Assembly (NCBI RefSeq): GCF_028561275.1
Contig: NZ_JAQQTF010000002.1
Location: 124,001 to 188,000, forward strand
Direction of reading: 5' to 3'
Length of the DNA: 64,000 bases
Source: Aureisphaera galaxeae
Lineage (GTDB): Bacteria > Bacteroidota > Bacteroidia > Flavobacteriales > Flavobacteriaceae
Part shown: in pieces, positions 51,241-60,320 of the stretch
Layout: each line of letters opens with the position of its first letter
How positions within the stretch are numbered: position 1 is the stretch's first letter
Position numbers and translations under genes: made by a program
Notes under the pieces: generated by a model
The model's database searches: none
What the model was told of the DNA's origin: nothing
What the model saw: the letters and a program-made list of their open reading frames with translations, nothing else

Positions 51241-53088
51241 TTATTCCTTGATGATCTTCTTCACAATAGAGCTACCATCTTCAAATTTTATTAGAACAAA
51301 ATAAATTCCTTCCTTTTGATCATTTAGCATTATCTCACGGGATAGTTGTGTATTCATTTTCCGAATCAGCACCCCGGCCATGTCGGTAACCTTAACTTCG
51401 GAAATTGCTTTGTCCCCTTGGTTAAGGATCCGGAAGGCCCTATTGGTAGGATTGGGAGATAGTGTTAGTTGGTGTCCACCACCACCATTTCCACTACAAC
51501 TCAATAGTCTGGTGCCCGTTTTCTTGGGACAGCTTGTACCATCGGTAAGCGTGGGATATGCATTAACGATAAGAATACAATTGTCGTAATTATTCCCTGG
51601 AGGCAAGTAAATAGGAACTGTATGCATATTCCAAGCATTCCCAGTGGTAGTGCCGAGGAATACCTCGTTACCGCCATTTACACCGCAGATTCTATAATAC
51701 CAGTTTATACTTGCAATATCTGGGTAGCCACCAAAACTTGCCTGATAATCCACACAGTTTTCTACTTCTGCAATGAACATTTGGGCTGAGGTAGGAGGAC
51801 ACGTAGGATCTGGGTCTGGACCCATACAGGAAACAGTTATGTTTTCTTCATGGGTGTCTTGACATATCTTAAATGGTGAAGTTGGATTCACAATTCTGAA
51901 TTTCACATTATAGGTTCCGGTACTCTGAAAATCGTAGGTAAAGTCCTCTGCGGTACTTACCAAAACATTGTCGACAAACCAACGGTATTCAAATTCTGGG
52001 CAATGCTGTCCAGTGTTGATTCCATTGAAATTCACAACGCACTGATCAATGTTTGCATTGAAATCGGCTACCATTCCACAGGCTGTTGGACCACATGTGG
52101 TGACAGAGCAATTGGTTAGAATTGAACTTTGGATTTCCAAGGGAGGAATTACATTTTGAGGATCTTCCAAGAAGTATTTCATTCGTCTTACCTGTAGGGG
52201 TGTAAATCCATCTGCGCACGAAAGAGGATTACAGCTCGAGGTAAACGGGAACATATAGTTCGTGATATCGGGATTGGGAAATTCTGAGCTTCCGCAGCCC
52301 AAAGGAATGGTTGTGTTATCATTTACAGCGGTCGCAGTACATGTGCTAGTGTTGCAAATATAATCGCTATCAATAGCACTAGTATCTCCTACGTAATCTC
52401 CAGCAAAGTTAGCATTGCTTCCGCTAGGACATTCGGCTACGTGGCCAGAGAACCCGTCCCCATTTTCACAATTACTATTGTTCGCCCCAGAAGCGCCATA
52501 TCCAATAGTTCCGTGGTAGGGATGAAACAGTCCAAGAACGTGACCCAATTCATGAGCTAGTGTTGCCGTACTTAAATGTTCTGGGGTAAATGCTGCCATG
52601 GCCTGATCTGCTATTCCGTTGGCGACAGAACCCCCAATACTTCTTCCGTAAAAGAAAAGATCAATACCATCGCTGTGGGCATAAGAGTTTAATGGGCCAA
52701 AATTGATGGTTGGGCACGTACCTCCCTGAATGATGTCCCAATCGTAAACAGTATCATCGTTAATCTCCATGATATTGCCGTCCCAGACAAAACTGATCCC
52801 GGTTCCAGAGAACTGACTGTTCAATTGGTTTACTTGCGTATTCAGGACAGATTCGGAAACACCTCCCGTAAGATCACTGCGCATAACATTATGCACATAA
52901 ACCTTGAGGCAATAAGAATTGGTATTCACATGAGGAAATGTATTCACATGAATGTAATCGCTCATCTTCTGCCCACCGTTGGAATGGGTTGTGGCACAAG
53001 AATGTTGTGCTTGAGTACTCATACTGAAGAAAAGACCCAGCACCATAAGGAACAAAACCTTACGCAGGTAATTGAATGCATTTTTCAT
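51241..53088 (-). CDS. T9SS cargo: M43-like zinc metalloprotease with PKD domains
   Basis: A 615-residue secreted metalloprotease. After a signal peptide (ending TQAQ) the catalytic domain shows the zinc motif HELGHVLGLFH (about residue 180) and a Met-turn in DITNYMFPF, both typical of pappalysin-like M43 proteases. A PKD-type domain follows (CPEFEYRWFVDN, TYNVKFRIVNP) and then the T9SS C-terminal domain (LTLSPNPTNRAFRI, KEGIYFVLIKFEDG). Many Cys residues suggest disulphides. Substrate unknown. The 270 bases upstream hold no gene. Confidence 0.87.
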   Translation of the reverse strand: MKNAFNYLRKVLFLMVLGLFFSMSTQAQHSCATTHSNGGQKMSDYIHVNTFPHVNTNSYCLKVYVHNVMRSDLTGGVSESVLNTQVNQLNSQFSGTGISFVWDGNIMEINDDTVYDWDIIQGGTCPTINFGPLNSYAHSDGIDLFFYGRSIGGSVANGIADQAMAAFTPEHLSTATLAHELGHVLGLFHPYHGTIGYGASGANNSNCENGDGFSGHVAECPSGSNANFAGDYVGDTSAIDSDYICNTSTCTATAVNDNTTIPLGCGSSEFPNPDITNYMFPFTSSCNPLSCADGFTPLQVRRMKYFLEDPQNVIPPLEIQSSILTNCSVTTCGPTACGMVADFNANIDQCVVNFNGINTGQHCPEFEYRWFVDNVLVSTAEDFTYDFQSTGTYNVKFRIVNPTSPFKICQDTHEENITVSCMGPDPDPTCPPTSAQMFIAEVENCVDYQASFGGYPDIASINWYYRICGVNGGNEVFLGTTTGNAWNMHTVPIYLPPGNNYDNCILIVNAYPTLTDGTSCPKKTGTRLLSCSGNGGGGHQLTLSPNPTNRAFRILNQGDKAISEVKVTDMAGVLIRKMNTQLSREIMLNDQKEGIYFVLIKFEDGSSIVKKIIKE

Positions 53089-53358
53089 ATTATTTGATTT
53101 TTGAGTTACTACAATCGGGATATAACCGTATACCAGTTAAGCTCTTTTTTTGATGATGAATAGAATGAAGCTTAAAGAGCTTAGTACTGTTGGCAATATC
53201 GCTCTGGAGTAAGTCTGCAAATAAATGTCAACACACGCTACCTTAGTAGGGAATATATCAAATGTACGGCTTTACACTAAATTTTGTGGAATGTAATGGA
53301 TAAGCGTAGTTAAATGAATGATAGGCGTTTATAATTGGATGATAAGCGTTAACGCTAC

Positions 53359-54111
53359 TTAAGATAGTGCATTGATAAGTCGGGTTAGACTGGGTTTGTT
53401 CCGTACCGAAACATGGATCTTTTCCTTCGTCGTTAGGATAATGGTCTCCTTTTTATAAATGGATTTTATGAAATCGATGTTTATGATCACCGAACGGTGG
53501 GGCTTAAAAAAGCCTTTTTCGGTTAATAAAGATTCGTAATACTTCAAGGATTTTGAAGCCAAATGGGTTTTGCCATCTTCCAAAAAGAAAAGCGTATAAT
53601 TTCCTTGCGCTTCACATTTCACGATTTCCTTTATGGCTATGGAAATATGTTCGTTCCCTACCTGTACTAGAAAACGACTGTCTTTATTGAAAAGGAAGTT
53701 GGAAAAACTCTCTAGTTTATGTTGGTTGAAAAGCCGTTCCTTGAGTTTTAAATAACGATGGGTGGCATCGATCAATTTTTGCGGATCGATGGGTTTTATG
53801 ATGTAGCTAAAGGCATAGTGATCCATTGCCTTTTGAATGAGATTATCGAACGCGGTGACGAAAATCACTTCAAAATTAGGTTTGGGAAAATGCTCGAAAA
53901 TACGAAAGCAATAGCCGTCCTTAAGTTCAATATCCATGTAAATAAGCTCAGGATCTTTTCTCTGGATAAGAGAGACCGCATCCTTGATACTTTCCGCACA
54001 GCCAATTACCTCAATATTCGGTAAGTCTGTATTTATGAAATCTAGTAGATATTCTTGAGAACGGACATCATCCTCTACTATAATTGTATTAATTTTAAGC
54101 GCTTCATTCAT
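53359..54111 (-). CDS. LytTR-family response regulator
   Basis: A 250-residue regulator: a receiver domain with DD in VEDDVRSQEYL, the phospho-Asp in LIYMDIELKDG (about residue 58) and the Lys in IIKPIDP, then a LytTR DNA-binding domain (EIVKCEAQGNYTLFFLEDGK, GFFKPHRSVIINI). It pairs with the divergent TPR kinase at 54128; the two start codons are only 16 bases apart. LytTR pairs of this type are frequent in Bacteroidota; the target genes are unknown. Confidence 0.92.
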   Translation of the reverse strand: MNEALKINTIIVEDDVRSQEYLLDFINTDLPNIEVIGCAESIKDAVSLIQRKDPELIYMDIELKDGYCFRIFEHFPKPNFEVIFVTAFDNLIQKAMDHYAFSYIIKPIDPQKLIDATHRYLKLKERLFNQHKLESFSNFLFNKDSRFLVQVGNEHISIAIKEIVKCEAQGNYTLFFLEDGKTHLASKSLKYYESLLTEKGFFKPHRSVIINIDFIKSIYKKETIILTTKEKIHVSVRNKPSLTRLINALS

Positions 54112-54127
54112 AAAAACTAATCATCGC

Positions 54128-56035
54128 ATGAAATTACTGTTTTTTTTTGTTCCGCTATGGTGTAGTGTGCTTTTTGCACAGGAGGGTGAGTTAATAACAT
54201 TCAATCCAGAGAAAGAATATACGCAAGAATACATAGATTCCCTCATCGGTGAACTAAAGGTTGCCCGGCAAAAGCGAATTGAACCCCAAGAACTTAAAAA
54301 AATGCTAGAGTCCAACCCGGAACTAACGGGATGGAGCTATTATTATTTGGGAAGAACCGTAGTCGCATTCCGTGAGCAGAAATACGATTCTGCTATTTAC
54401 TACGGGAATCAAGGGATTGCTAAGTTTTATGAAACCAAGGAGCAGCGCGATTTTTACAAGCAGAATGTAATGCTCATTTACAATGCCATGGCCGATGCCC
54501 ATACGGAGGCCAAAAGGCATAAGGAAGCCATTCAATGTTACCAGAAAGCATTGGAAATTACCAAAGAGAATCCGTACGCCTTTAGCGCATTTTTTGTCGC
54601 AGGAATTGCTTCGAGTCACTATAAAATGGGAAATGATAGTCTTGCCTTTAATTACTACCTAGAAACCGTAAAGGATTCGGCATTCATGAGTTTTCCGCGT
54701 GCAGCAGGATCTACCTATATCCGGTTGGGTGTCCTTCAGGCAAATTGGGGAAATGATGACGAAGCGAAACTCTATTTTAATAAGGCCCTGAAAATTGGGG
54801 ATAGTACAGATTATAAGGGGGATGTTACCCCGGCCAATACCAAATTGGGGAATATGGCCTTGCGCGATTCCAATTTGGATCTAGCATTGGACTATTATAA
54901 GAAAGCAGCCGTTGCCATAGATTCGTTCGGATCGTCGCAATACGATGGCTCCATAGAACAAGAGCGTTTCGTGAAAGCCAGTATTAAAGTTCTGGAGGGT
55001 CCCGTTAACCAAGGAATCGAAGAATTGGAGGATTTGGTGGAGATTCTCAAGAATGAAGAAGTCAAAGCCAAACATGATTATGACCAGATCATGCGGGCCT
55101 TCGATGTTTTGGGAATTGCCTATCAAAAACAAGGGGATTATTCCAAATACCAGACTTTACTGCAGGATTCTTTCGAGTATTTCAATGCTTTTCAGGAAGA
55201 TCAATTGCAAGAGAATATCCAACGTTTGGAAACAGAGTACCAAACCAAGGAAAAAGATGCCTCCATCGCCCAATTGGAGCAAAACCGGGAACAACAAAAG
55301 ACCATCATTAACCAGCAGCGAACCATTGGTTTTATTTTGGGGGGCTCATTGCTCTTTATTTTAGGATTGGGCGGATTGCTTTGGAGACAACGCAAAATAA
55401 GGACCCTGTACGAAAAGGAAAATCTGGAGCAACGATTGTTAAGAACCCAAATGAATCCGCACTTCATAGGAAATGCCCTAAACACTGTGGGAGCTTTGGT
55501 AGAAAAAGGTTCGGAAAATACGCAGCCCTATATTCGGAAACTGTCCGAACTTTTCAGGCTTATTCTTACCAATAGCCGGGAGGAATTTGTGAGTTTGGAA
55601 GATGAGGTGGTTACCTTAAAAAGCTATCTGGAACTGCAATCGAATTTCTCCAAAAACTTCGATTATTCTTTCAATATTGAAGATGACTTGCACGAGGATG
55701 AAGTGATAGTTCCTCCTATGCTTATTCAACCGTTTATAGAGAACTCTATTCTTCACGGTCTTTCACATACAGAAGAAAGAGGGCGTATACAAGTCAACAT
55801 TTCAAAAGAAGGAAAAGGATTGCTTCGCTGCGATATCGTAGACAACGGAATTGGATACAGTGAAAGCCTTAAGATAAAGCGGGATGTGAATCATAAATCG
55901 GTTTCCCAGAACATTATCAAGGAGCGATTGGAGATTTTAAAGAAACAGTTTAAAGTGAATTCGCGCTTCCTTATCAATGACAGTACCAAGGGAACCCATA
56001 TTTCGTTGTACCTTCCTTATTTATTGGATGAGTAA
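54128..56035 (+). CDS. TPR-repeat sensor histidine kinase (LytS/YehU type)
   Basis: A 635-residue kinase with a signal peptide (VLFAQ), a periplasmic set of TPR repeats (about residues 50-375; AIYYGNQGIAKFYETK, AIQCYQKALEITKENP, AKLYFNKALKIGDST), a coiled coil, one membrane helix (about residues 398-418) and a cytoplasmic LytS-type kinase domain with the H-box TQMNPHFIGNALN and the ATPase residues ENSILHGL and DNGIGYSES. It is divergent from the LytTR regulator, its likely partner. Confidence 0.93.
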   Translation: MKLLFFFVPLWCSVLFAQEGELITFNPEKEYTQEYIDSLIGELKVARQKRIEPQELKKMLESNPELTGWSYYYLGRTVVAFREQKYDSAIYYGNQGIAKFYETKEQRDFYKQNVMLIYNAMADAHTEAKRHKEAIQCYQKALEITKENPYAFSAFFVAGIASSHYKMGNDSLAFNYYLETVKDSAFMSFPRAAGSTYIRLGVLQANWGNDDEAKLYFNKALKIGDSTDYKGDVTPANTKLGNMALRDSNLDLALDYYKKAAVAIDSFGSSQYDGSIEQERFVKASIKVLEGPVNQGIEELEDLVEILKNEEVKAKHDYDQIMRAFDVLGIAYQKQGDYSKYQTLLQDSFEYFNAFQEDQLQENIQRLETEYQTKEKDASIAQLEQNREQQKTIINQQRTIGFILGGSLLFILGLGGLLWRQRKIRTLYEKENLEQRLLRTQMNPHFIGNALNTVGALVEKGSENTQPYIRKLSELFRLILTNSREEFVSLEDEVVTLKSYLELQSNFSKNFDYSFNIEDDLHEDEVIVPPMLIQPFIENSILHGLSHTEERGRIQVNISKEGKGLLRCDIVDNGIGYSESLKIKRDVNHKSVSQNIIKERLEILKKQFKVNSRFLINDSTKGTHISLYLPYLLDE

Positions 56036-56092
56036 GGCTAATTTAAGGGGAGTATTTCAACCCTGTAGTTATTTCAAAACAAAAATACCCAG

Positions 56093-56100
56093 TATCTTTG
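56093..56100 (+). promoter_or_regulatory. -7 box for uvrC, leaderless type
   Basis: TATCTTTG, a full match to TAnnTTTG. It ends five bases before the ATG at 56105, so the transcript should begin at the start codon. Confidence 0.45.
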
Positions 56101-56104
56101 GGGC

Positions 56105-57892
56105 ATGGCAGAGGCACCTGTAAAACTTCAGATTTCCACCTTACCCAACGATCCCGGAGTGTATCAATATTATGATAAGGAAGGGAAGCTTTTGTATGTG
56201 GGGAAGGCAAAAAACCTGAAGAAAAGGGTGAGTTCTTACTTCAATAAGGAACATGACAATGCCCGCACCCGATTGTTGGTTAAAAGGATCCACACGATAA
56301 AGCACATTGTGGTAGCTACCGAAACGGATGCCTTATTACTGGAAAACAATCTCATTAAAAACTACCAGCCCAAGTACAATGTGATGCTCAAGGACGACAA
56401 AACCTATCCTTGGCTTTGCATTAAAAAGGAACGTTTCCCAAGGGTCTTTCCCACCCGGAAACTCATAAAAGACGGGAGTGAGTACTATGGGCCTTACACC
56501 AGTATGAAAACGGTGCATACCCTATTGGATCTCATTAAGGGGCTCTACCCGTTGCGTACCTGCAACTACGATCTTGCCGAAGACAAAATAAGAGCCGGGA
56601 AGTACAAAGTGTGCTTGGAGTATCATTTGGGCAATTGCCTGGGACCATGTGAAGGCAAATATTCGGAAGCTACCTATAACGAAAACATCCAATCCATTCG
56701 CAATATCATTAAAGGGAACTTTAAGGAATCGTTGAACGGTTTCAAACAACAAATGAAGGAACACGCCGAGGCCCTTCAGTTTGAGGATGCCCAGCGCATA
56801 AAGGAGAAGATCGATGTATTGGAGAACTATCAGGTCAAATCGACGGTGGTAAATCCGAAGATCAATAACGTAGATGTATTCTCTATTGTTAGTGATGAAG
56901 GTTACGCCTATGTGAATTACCTTCAGCTTTCTTTTGGGAGTATCATTAGGTCGCATACCTTGGAAATGAAGAAAAAACTGGACGAAACCGATGCGGAATT
57001 GTTGGAATTGGCCGTGGTAGAATTGAGACAACGATTTCAGTCCCAATGCAAGGAAATCTATGTGCCCTTTACCGTTAATGTGGAGGAAGGGCTCAAGGTT
57101 CATATACCCAAATTAGGGGATAAAAAGAAGATTCTGGAATTATCCACAAGGAATGCCAAGTACTACCGTATGGAGCGCTTTAAACAGGCCAAAATTGTAG
57201 ATCCCGATCGTCATGCTAATAGAATCATGGCGCAGATGAAAAAGGACCTGCGATTAAATGAAGAGCCTAGACATATCGAGTGTTTCGATAATAGCAATAT
57301 ACAAGGAACCAATCCTGTGGCTGCATGTGTGGTTTTTAAAAACGGAAAGCCTAGCAAAAAGGACTATCGTAAATTCAACATTAAGACCGTAGAGGGGCCG
57401 GATGACTTTGCTTCTATGGAAGAAGTCGTGTACCGTAGGTACAAAAGATTGAAGGAAGAAGGGCAACCCTTACCACAATTAATCATCATAGATGGGGGGA
57501 AGGGACAGCTGTCCTCGGCCCTGAAAAGTTTGGAGAAGTTGGAGTTAAGGGGGAAGATTGCCATTGTCGGGATCGCCAAACGCTTGGAGGAATTGTTCTA
57601 TCCAGATGATCCCATTCCGCTCTATTTGGACAAAAAATCCGAAACTTTAAAGATCATTCAACAATTAAGGAACGAGGCGCATCGTTTTGGTATCACTTTT
57701 CATCGCGATAAACGAAGTAAAGAGGCCCTAGAATCGGGATTGGAAACCATTCCTGGGATAGGCGATAAAACCATCGTAGAGCTGCTTCGGCACTTTAAAA
57801 GCGTGAAAAGGATTAAAGAAGCCGATTTCGATGCCTTGGAAAAAGTAATCGGAGCCAGTAAAGCAAAAAAAATTGTATCGCATTTCCAATAA
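56105..57892 (+). CDS. uvrC: Excinuclease ABC subunit C
   Basis: A 595-residue nuclease that makes the two incisions of nucleotide excision repair. The N-terminal GIY-YIG domain starts with DPGVYQYYDKEGKLLYVGKAKNLKKR (residues 17-42); the UVR motif EALQFEDAQRIKEKIDVLE is near residue 220; the RNase H-like C-terminal nuclease has ECFDNSNIQGTNPVA and IDGGKGQ; the HhH DNA-binding repeats lie at the end (IPGIGDKTIVELLRHF). Length is normal. The promoter box suggests a leaderless mRNA. Confidence 0.97.
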   Translation: MAEAPVKLQISTLPNDPGVYQYYDKEGKLLYVGKAKNLKKRVSSYFNKEHDNARTRLLVKRIHTIKHIVVATETDALLLENNLIKNYQPKYNVMLKDDKTYPWLCIKKERFPRVFPTRKLIKDGSEYYGPYTSMKTVHTLLDLIKGLYPLRTCNYDLAEDKIRAGKYKVCLEYHLGNCLGPCEGKYSEATYNENIQSIRNIIKGNFKESLNGFKQQMKEHAEALQFEDAQRIKEKIDVLENYQVKSTVVNPKINNVDVFSIVSDEGYAYVNYLQLSFGSIIRSHTLEMKKKLDETDAELLELAVVELRQRFQSQCKEIYVPFTVNVEEGLKVHIPKLGDKKKILELSTRNAKYYRMERFKQAKIVDPDRHANRIMAQMKKDLRLNEEPRHIECFDNSNIQGTNPVAACVVFKNGKPSKKDYRKFNIKTVEGPDDFASMEEVVYRRYKRLKEEGQPLPQLIIIDGGKGQLSSALKSLEKLELRGKIAIVGIAKRLEELFYPDDPIPLYLDKKSETLKIIQQLRNEAHRFGITFHRDKRSKEALESGLETIPGIGDKTIVELLRHFKSVKRIKEADFDALEKVIGASKAKKIVSHFQ

Positions 57893-57920
57893 GTGCGTCT
57901 AATAAAAGAAAATTGTATCG

Positions 57921-60158
57921 TTGAGAAAAGCACTAACCATATGCATACTACTTGTACATTGCTTTTCTTTCTCACAGGAAAAGGAAGATGTCAAGGTAGG
58001 ATTGGTACTCAGTGGCGGGGGAGCCAAGGGGTTGGCACATATTGGAGCCCTAAAGATTATTGAAGAGGCCGGCGTTGAGATTGACTACATTGGCGGTACC
58101 AGTATGGGAGCTATTGTTGGTGCGCTCTATGCTTCGGGGTACAAGGCGCAACAGTTGGACTCTATTTTCAATGTGCTCGATTTCGAAACCCTCATACAGG
58201 ATGATGTTCCCCGCGGAGCCAAGACGTTCTATGAAAAAGATGATGCCGAAAAGTACGCCGTTACCCTTCCATTCGATGATTTTAAACTGAAGGTCCCTTC
58301 GGGAATATCCAAAGGACAAAACGTTTACAATTTACTTTCCCGCCTACTCTTGCATGTTAAGGATGTAAACGATTTTAACGAACTACCCATTCCATTTTTT
58401 TGTGTTGCCACTAATATTGAAACTGGAGAAGAAGTTATCCTGGACAAAGGATATTTGCCTAGGGCGCTAACGGCCAGTGGAGCCTTACCTTCCCTTTTTC
58501 AGCCCGTAACCATTAACGATACTATTTATGTAGATGGCGGGGTGGTAAATAATTATCCCATCGATGAAGTGTTGGCCATGGGGGCGGATATTGTGATTGG
58601 GGTCGATGTGCAAGACGAATTGAGGGATCGGGAAAAACTAAAAAGTGGGGTAGAGGTTTTGGTGCAGATCAACAATTACAGGACCATTAAGGACATGGAA
58701 GCCAAACGGGAGAAAACCCATATCTATATCAATCCCTCCATTGATGATTTTTCGGTAGTTTCCTTCGACGAAGGGAAGCGGATCATACAATCGGGTGAAA
58801 TGGCGGCGCAAGAGATGCGCACTGAGTTGGAGAACTTAGCAGGTTCACAAACAAAGAAGGAAAAACGGGAAGCTATTCCTTTTGTGAGTAAGAACTCCCT
58901 GTACATTAAGAACGTGTTCATTTATGGAAACCAAGATTATACAAGGTCGTATGTGTTGGGAAAACTCAAGTTGAAGACCCCTTCCGAAATTACCTATGAA
59001 GCCTTCAATAATGGTGTAAATAACCTTTCAGCTACGGGAAATTTTGATGGTATTGACTATAAGTTTGTAGAGGATCCGGATAATACAGGAGAATATTCTT
59101 TGGAGTTTTATCTTCGGGAAAGTGAATCCCGGACCCTACTCCGTTTGGGGGCTCATTACGACGACCTTTTTCGATCCGCTGCCTTATTGAATGTCACCCA
59201 AAAAAGACTGCTTACCAACAATGATGTGGCTTCCTTGGATATTGGGATTGGAGACAATATCCGGTATAATTTGGATTATTACATAGATAAGGGATTCTAT
59301 TGGAGCGTGGGGCTTCGGTCTGCATTCAATAGTTTCGACAAGGACGTTGCCATCGATTTTATTCTGAATGAAAACAACGTGCCCGATACAGCGGAGGTGA
59401 ATGCAATTAACCTTCAATATGACGATTTTACCAATCAGTTGTTTGTGCAGACCGTTTTCCAAAGGAGTTTCTTGCTTCGATTGGGTGCCGAGCATAAATG
59501 GTTGAGGTACCTTTCAGAAACCATCGGTATTGATGAAAACAACCTTCCTAGAACAGTGTTTGAGAATACCAACTACTACAGCACGTATGGCATTTTGAAA
59601 TATGACACCTTCGACAACAAGTATTTCCCCAGAAAAGGGATTTATTTTGAAGGCGATTTTCATTGGTACCTCTTTGCCAAAGGGGGAAATAGGGACTTTG
59701 AGCCTTTTAGTATAGCAAAGGCCCAAATGGCCTATGCGCATTCCTTTACTCCCAAGCTTTCCGCAGTGATTACGAACGAAGGTGGGGTGAAGGTTGGAAA
59801 CCGCTTTACGAAGTCCCTCGATTTCTTTCTGGGAGGCTATGGCTTTAAACCATTGAACAACATTGTGCCATTGTATGGATACGAAGGGCTCAGTCTAAGA
59901 GGGGATACCTACTTAAAAGCTTCCCTTTTGGTAGACTACGAGATTTTCAGAAAACACCATATAAGCGTTGCCGGAAACATTGCCAATGTGGGGGACGAAC
60001 TCTTCGAACGCGGGGAATGGATCGATGGGATCGACTATAGTGGTTATGCTATAGGATATGGACTGGAAACCATTTTAGGTCCTGTAGAAGTGAAATATTC
60101 CTTTTCACCCGAGAGGGATACGGACGAATGGTATGTAAACGTGGGCTTTCGCTTTTAG
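57921..60158 (+). CDS. Patatin-like phospholipase fused to a BamA-type barrel (PlpD/type Vd class)
   Basis: A 745-residue outer-membrane protein. A signal peptide (ending FSQ) precedes a patatin domain with GGGAKG (oxyanion loop), the nucleophile in GGTSMGAIVG (Ser near residue 61) and the catalytic Asp in YVDGGVVNNYP. A POTRA-like domain (about residues 325-400, IKNVFIYGNQDYTRSYVLGK) and a BamA-like barrel (about residues 410-745, ending YVNVGFRF) follow. The architecture is that of secreted PlpD-type phospholipases. The start is TTG; no in-frame ATG fits, and the out-of-frame ATG at 57949 is not usable. Confidence 0.9.
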   Translation: MRKALTICILLVHCFSFSQEKEDVKVGLVLSGGGAKGLAHIGALKIIEEAGVEIDYIGGTSMGAIVGALYASGYKAQQLDSIFNVLDFETLIQDDVPRGAKTFYEKDDAEKYAVTLPFDDFKLKVPSGISKGQNVYNLLSRLLLHVKDVNDFNELPIPFFCVATNIETGEEVILDKGYLPRALTASGALPSLFQPVTINDTIYVDGGVVNNYPIDEVLAMGADIVIGVDVQDELRDREKLKSGVEVLVQINNYRTIKDMEAKREKTHIYINPSIDDFSVVSFDEGKRIIQSGEMAAQEMRTELENLAGSQTKKEKREAIPFVSKNSLYIKNVFIYGNQDYTRSYVLGKLKLKTPSEITYEAFNNGVNNLSATGNFDGIDYKFVEDPDNTGEYSLEFYLRESESRTLLRLGAHYDDLFRSAALLNVTQKRLLTNNDVASLDIGIGDNIRYNLDYYIDKGFYWSVGLRSAFNSFDKDVAIDFILNENNVPDTAEVNAINLQYDDFTNQLFVQTVFQRSFLLRLGAEHKWLRYLSETIGIDENNLPRTVFENTNYYSTYGILKYDTFDNKYFPRKGIYFEGDFHWYLFAKGGNRDFEPFSIAKAQMAYAHSFTPKLSAVITNEGGVKVGNRFTKSLDFFLGGYGFKPLNNIVPLYGYEGLSLRGDTYLKASLLVDYEIFRKHHISVAGNIANVGDELFERGEWIDGIDYSGYAIGYGLETILGPVEVKYSFSPERDTDEWYVNVGFRF

Positions 60159-60320
60159 TGAATTCTTAATCAGGCGGAAACTTTTTTTTCCGATATTTGT
60201 AATATGGTAAACAAGACTTGGAAATATACATTGCTTCTTCTCAAGATGCTCATCAAGAGAAATCCAGAATAGTACGCTTCTTTTTTGCTGAAAAACAAGT
60301 ACTAACGTAAATTTACTACC

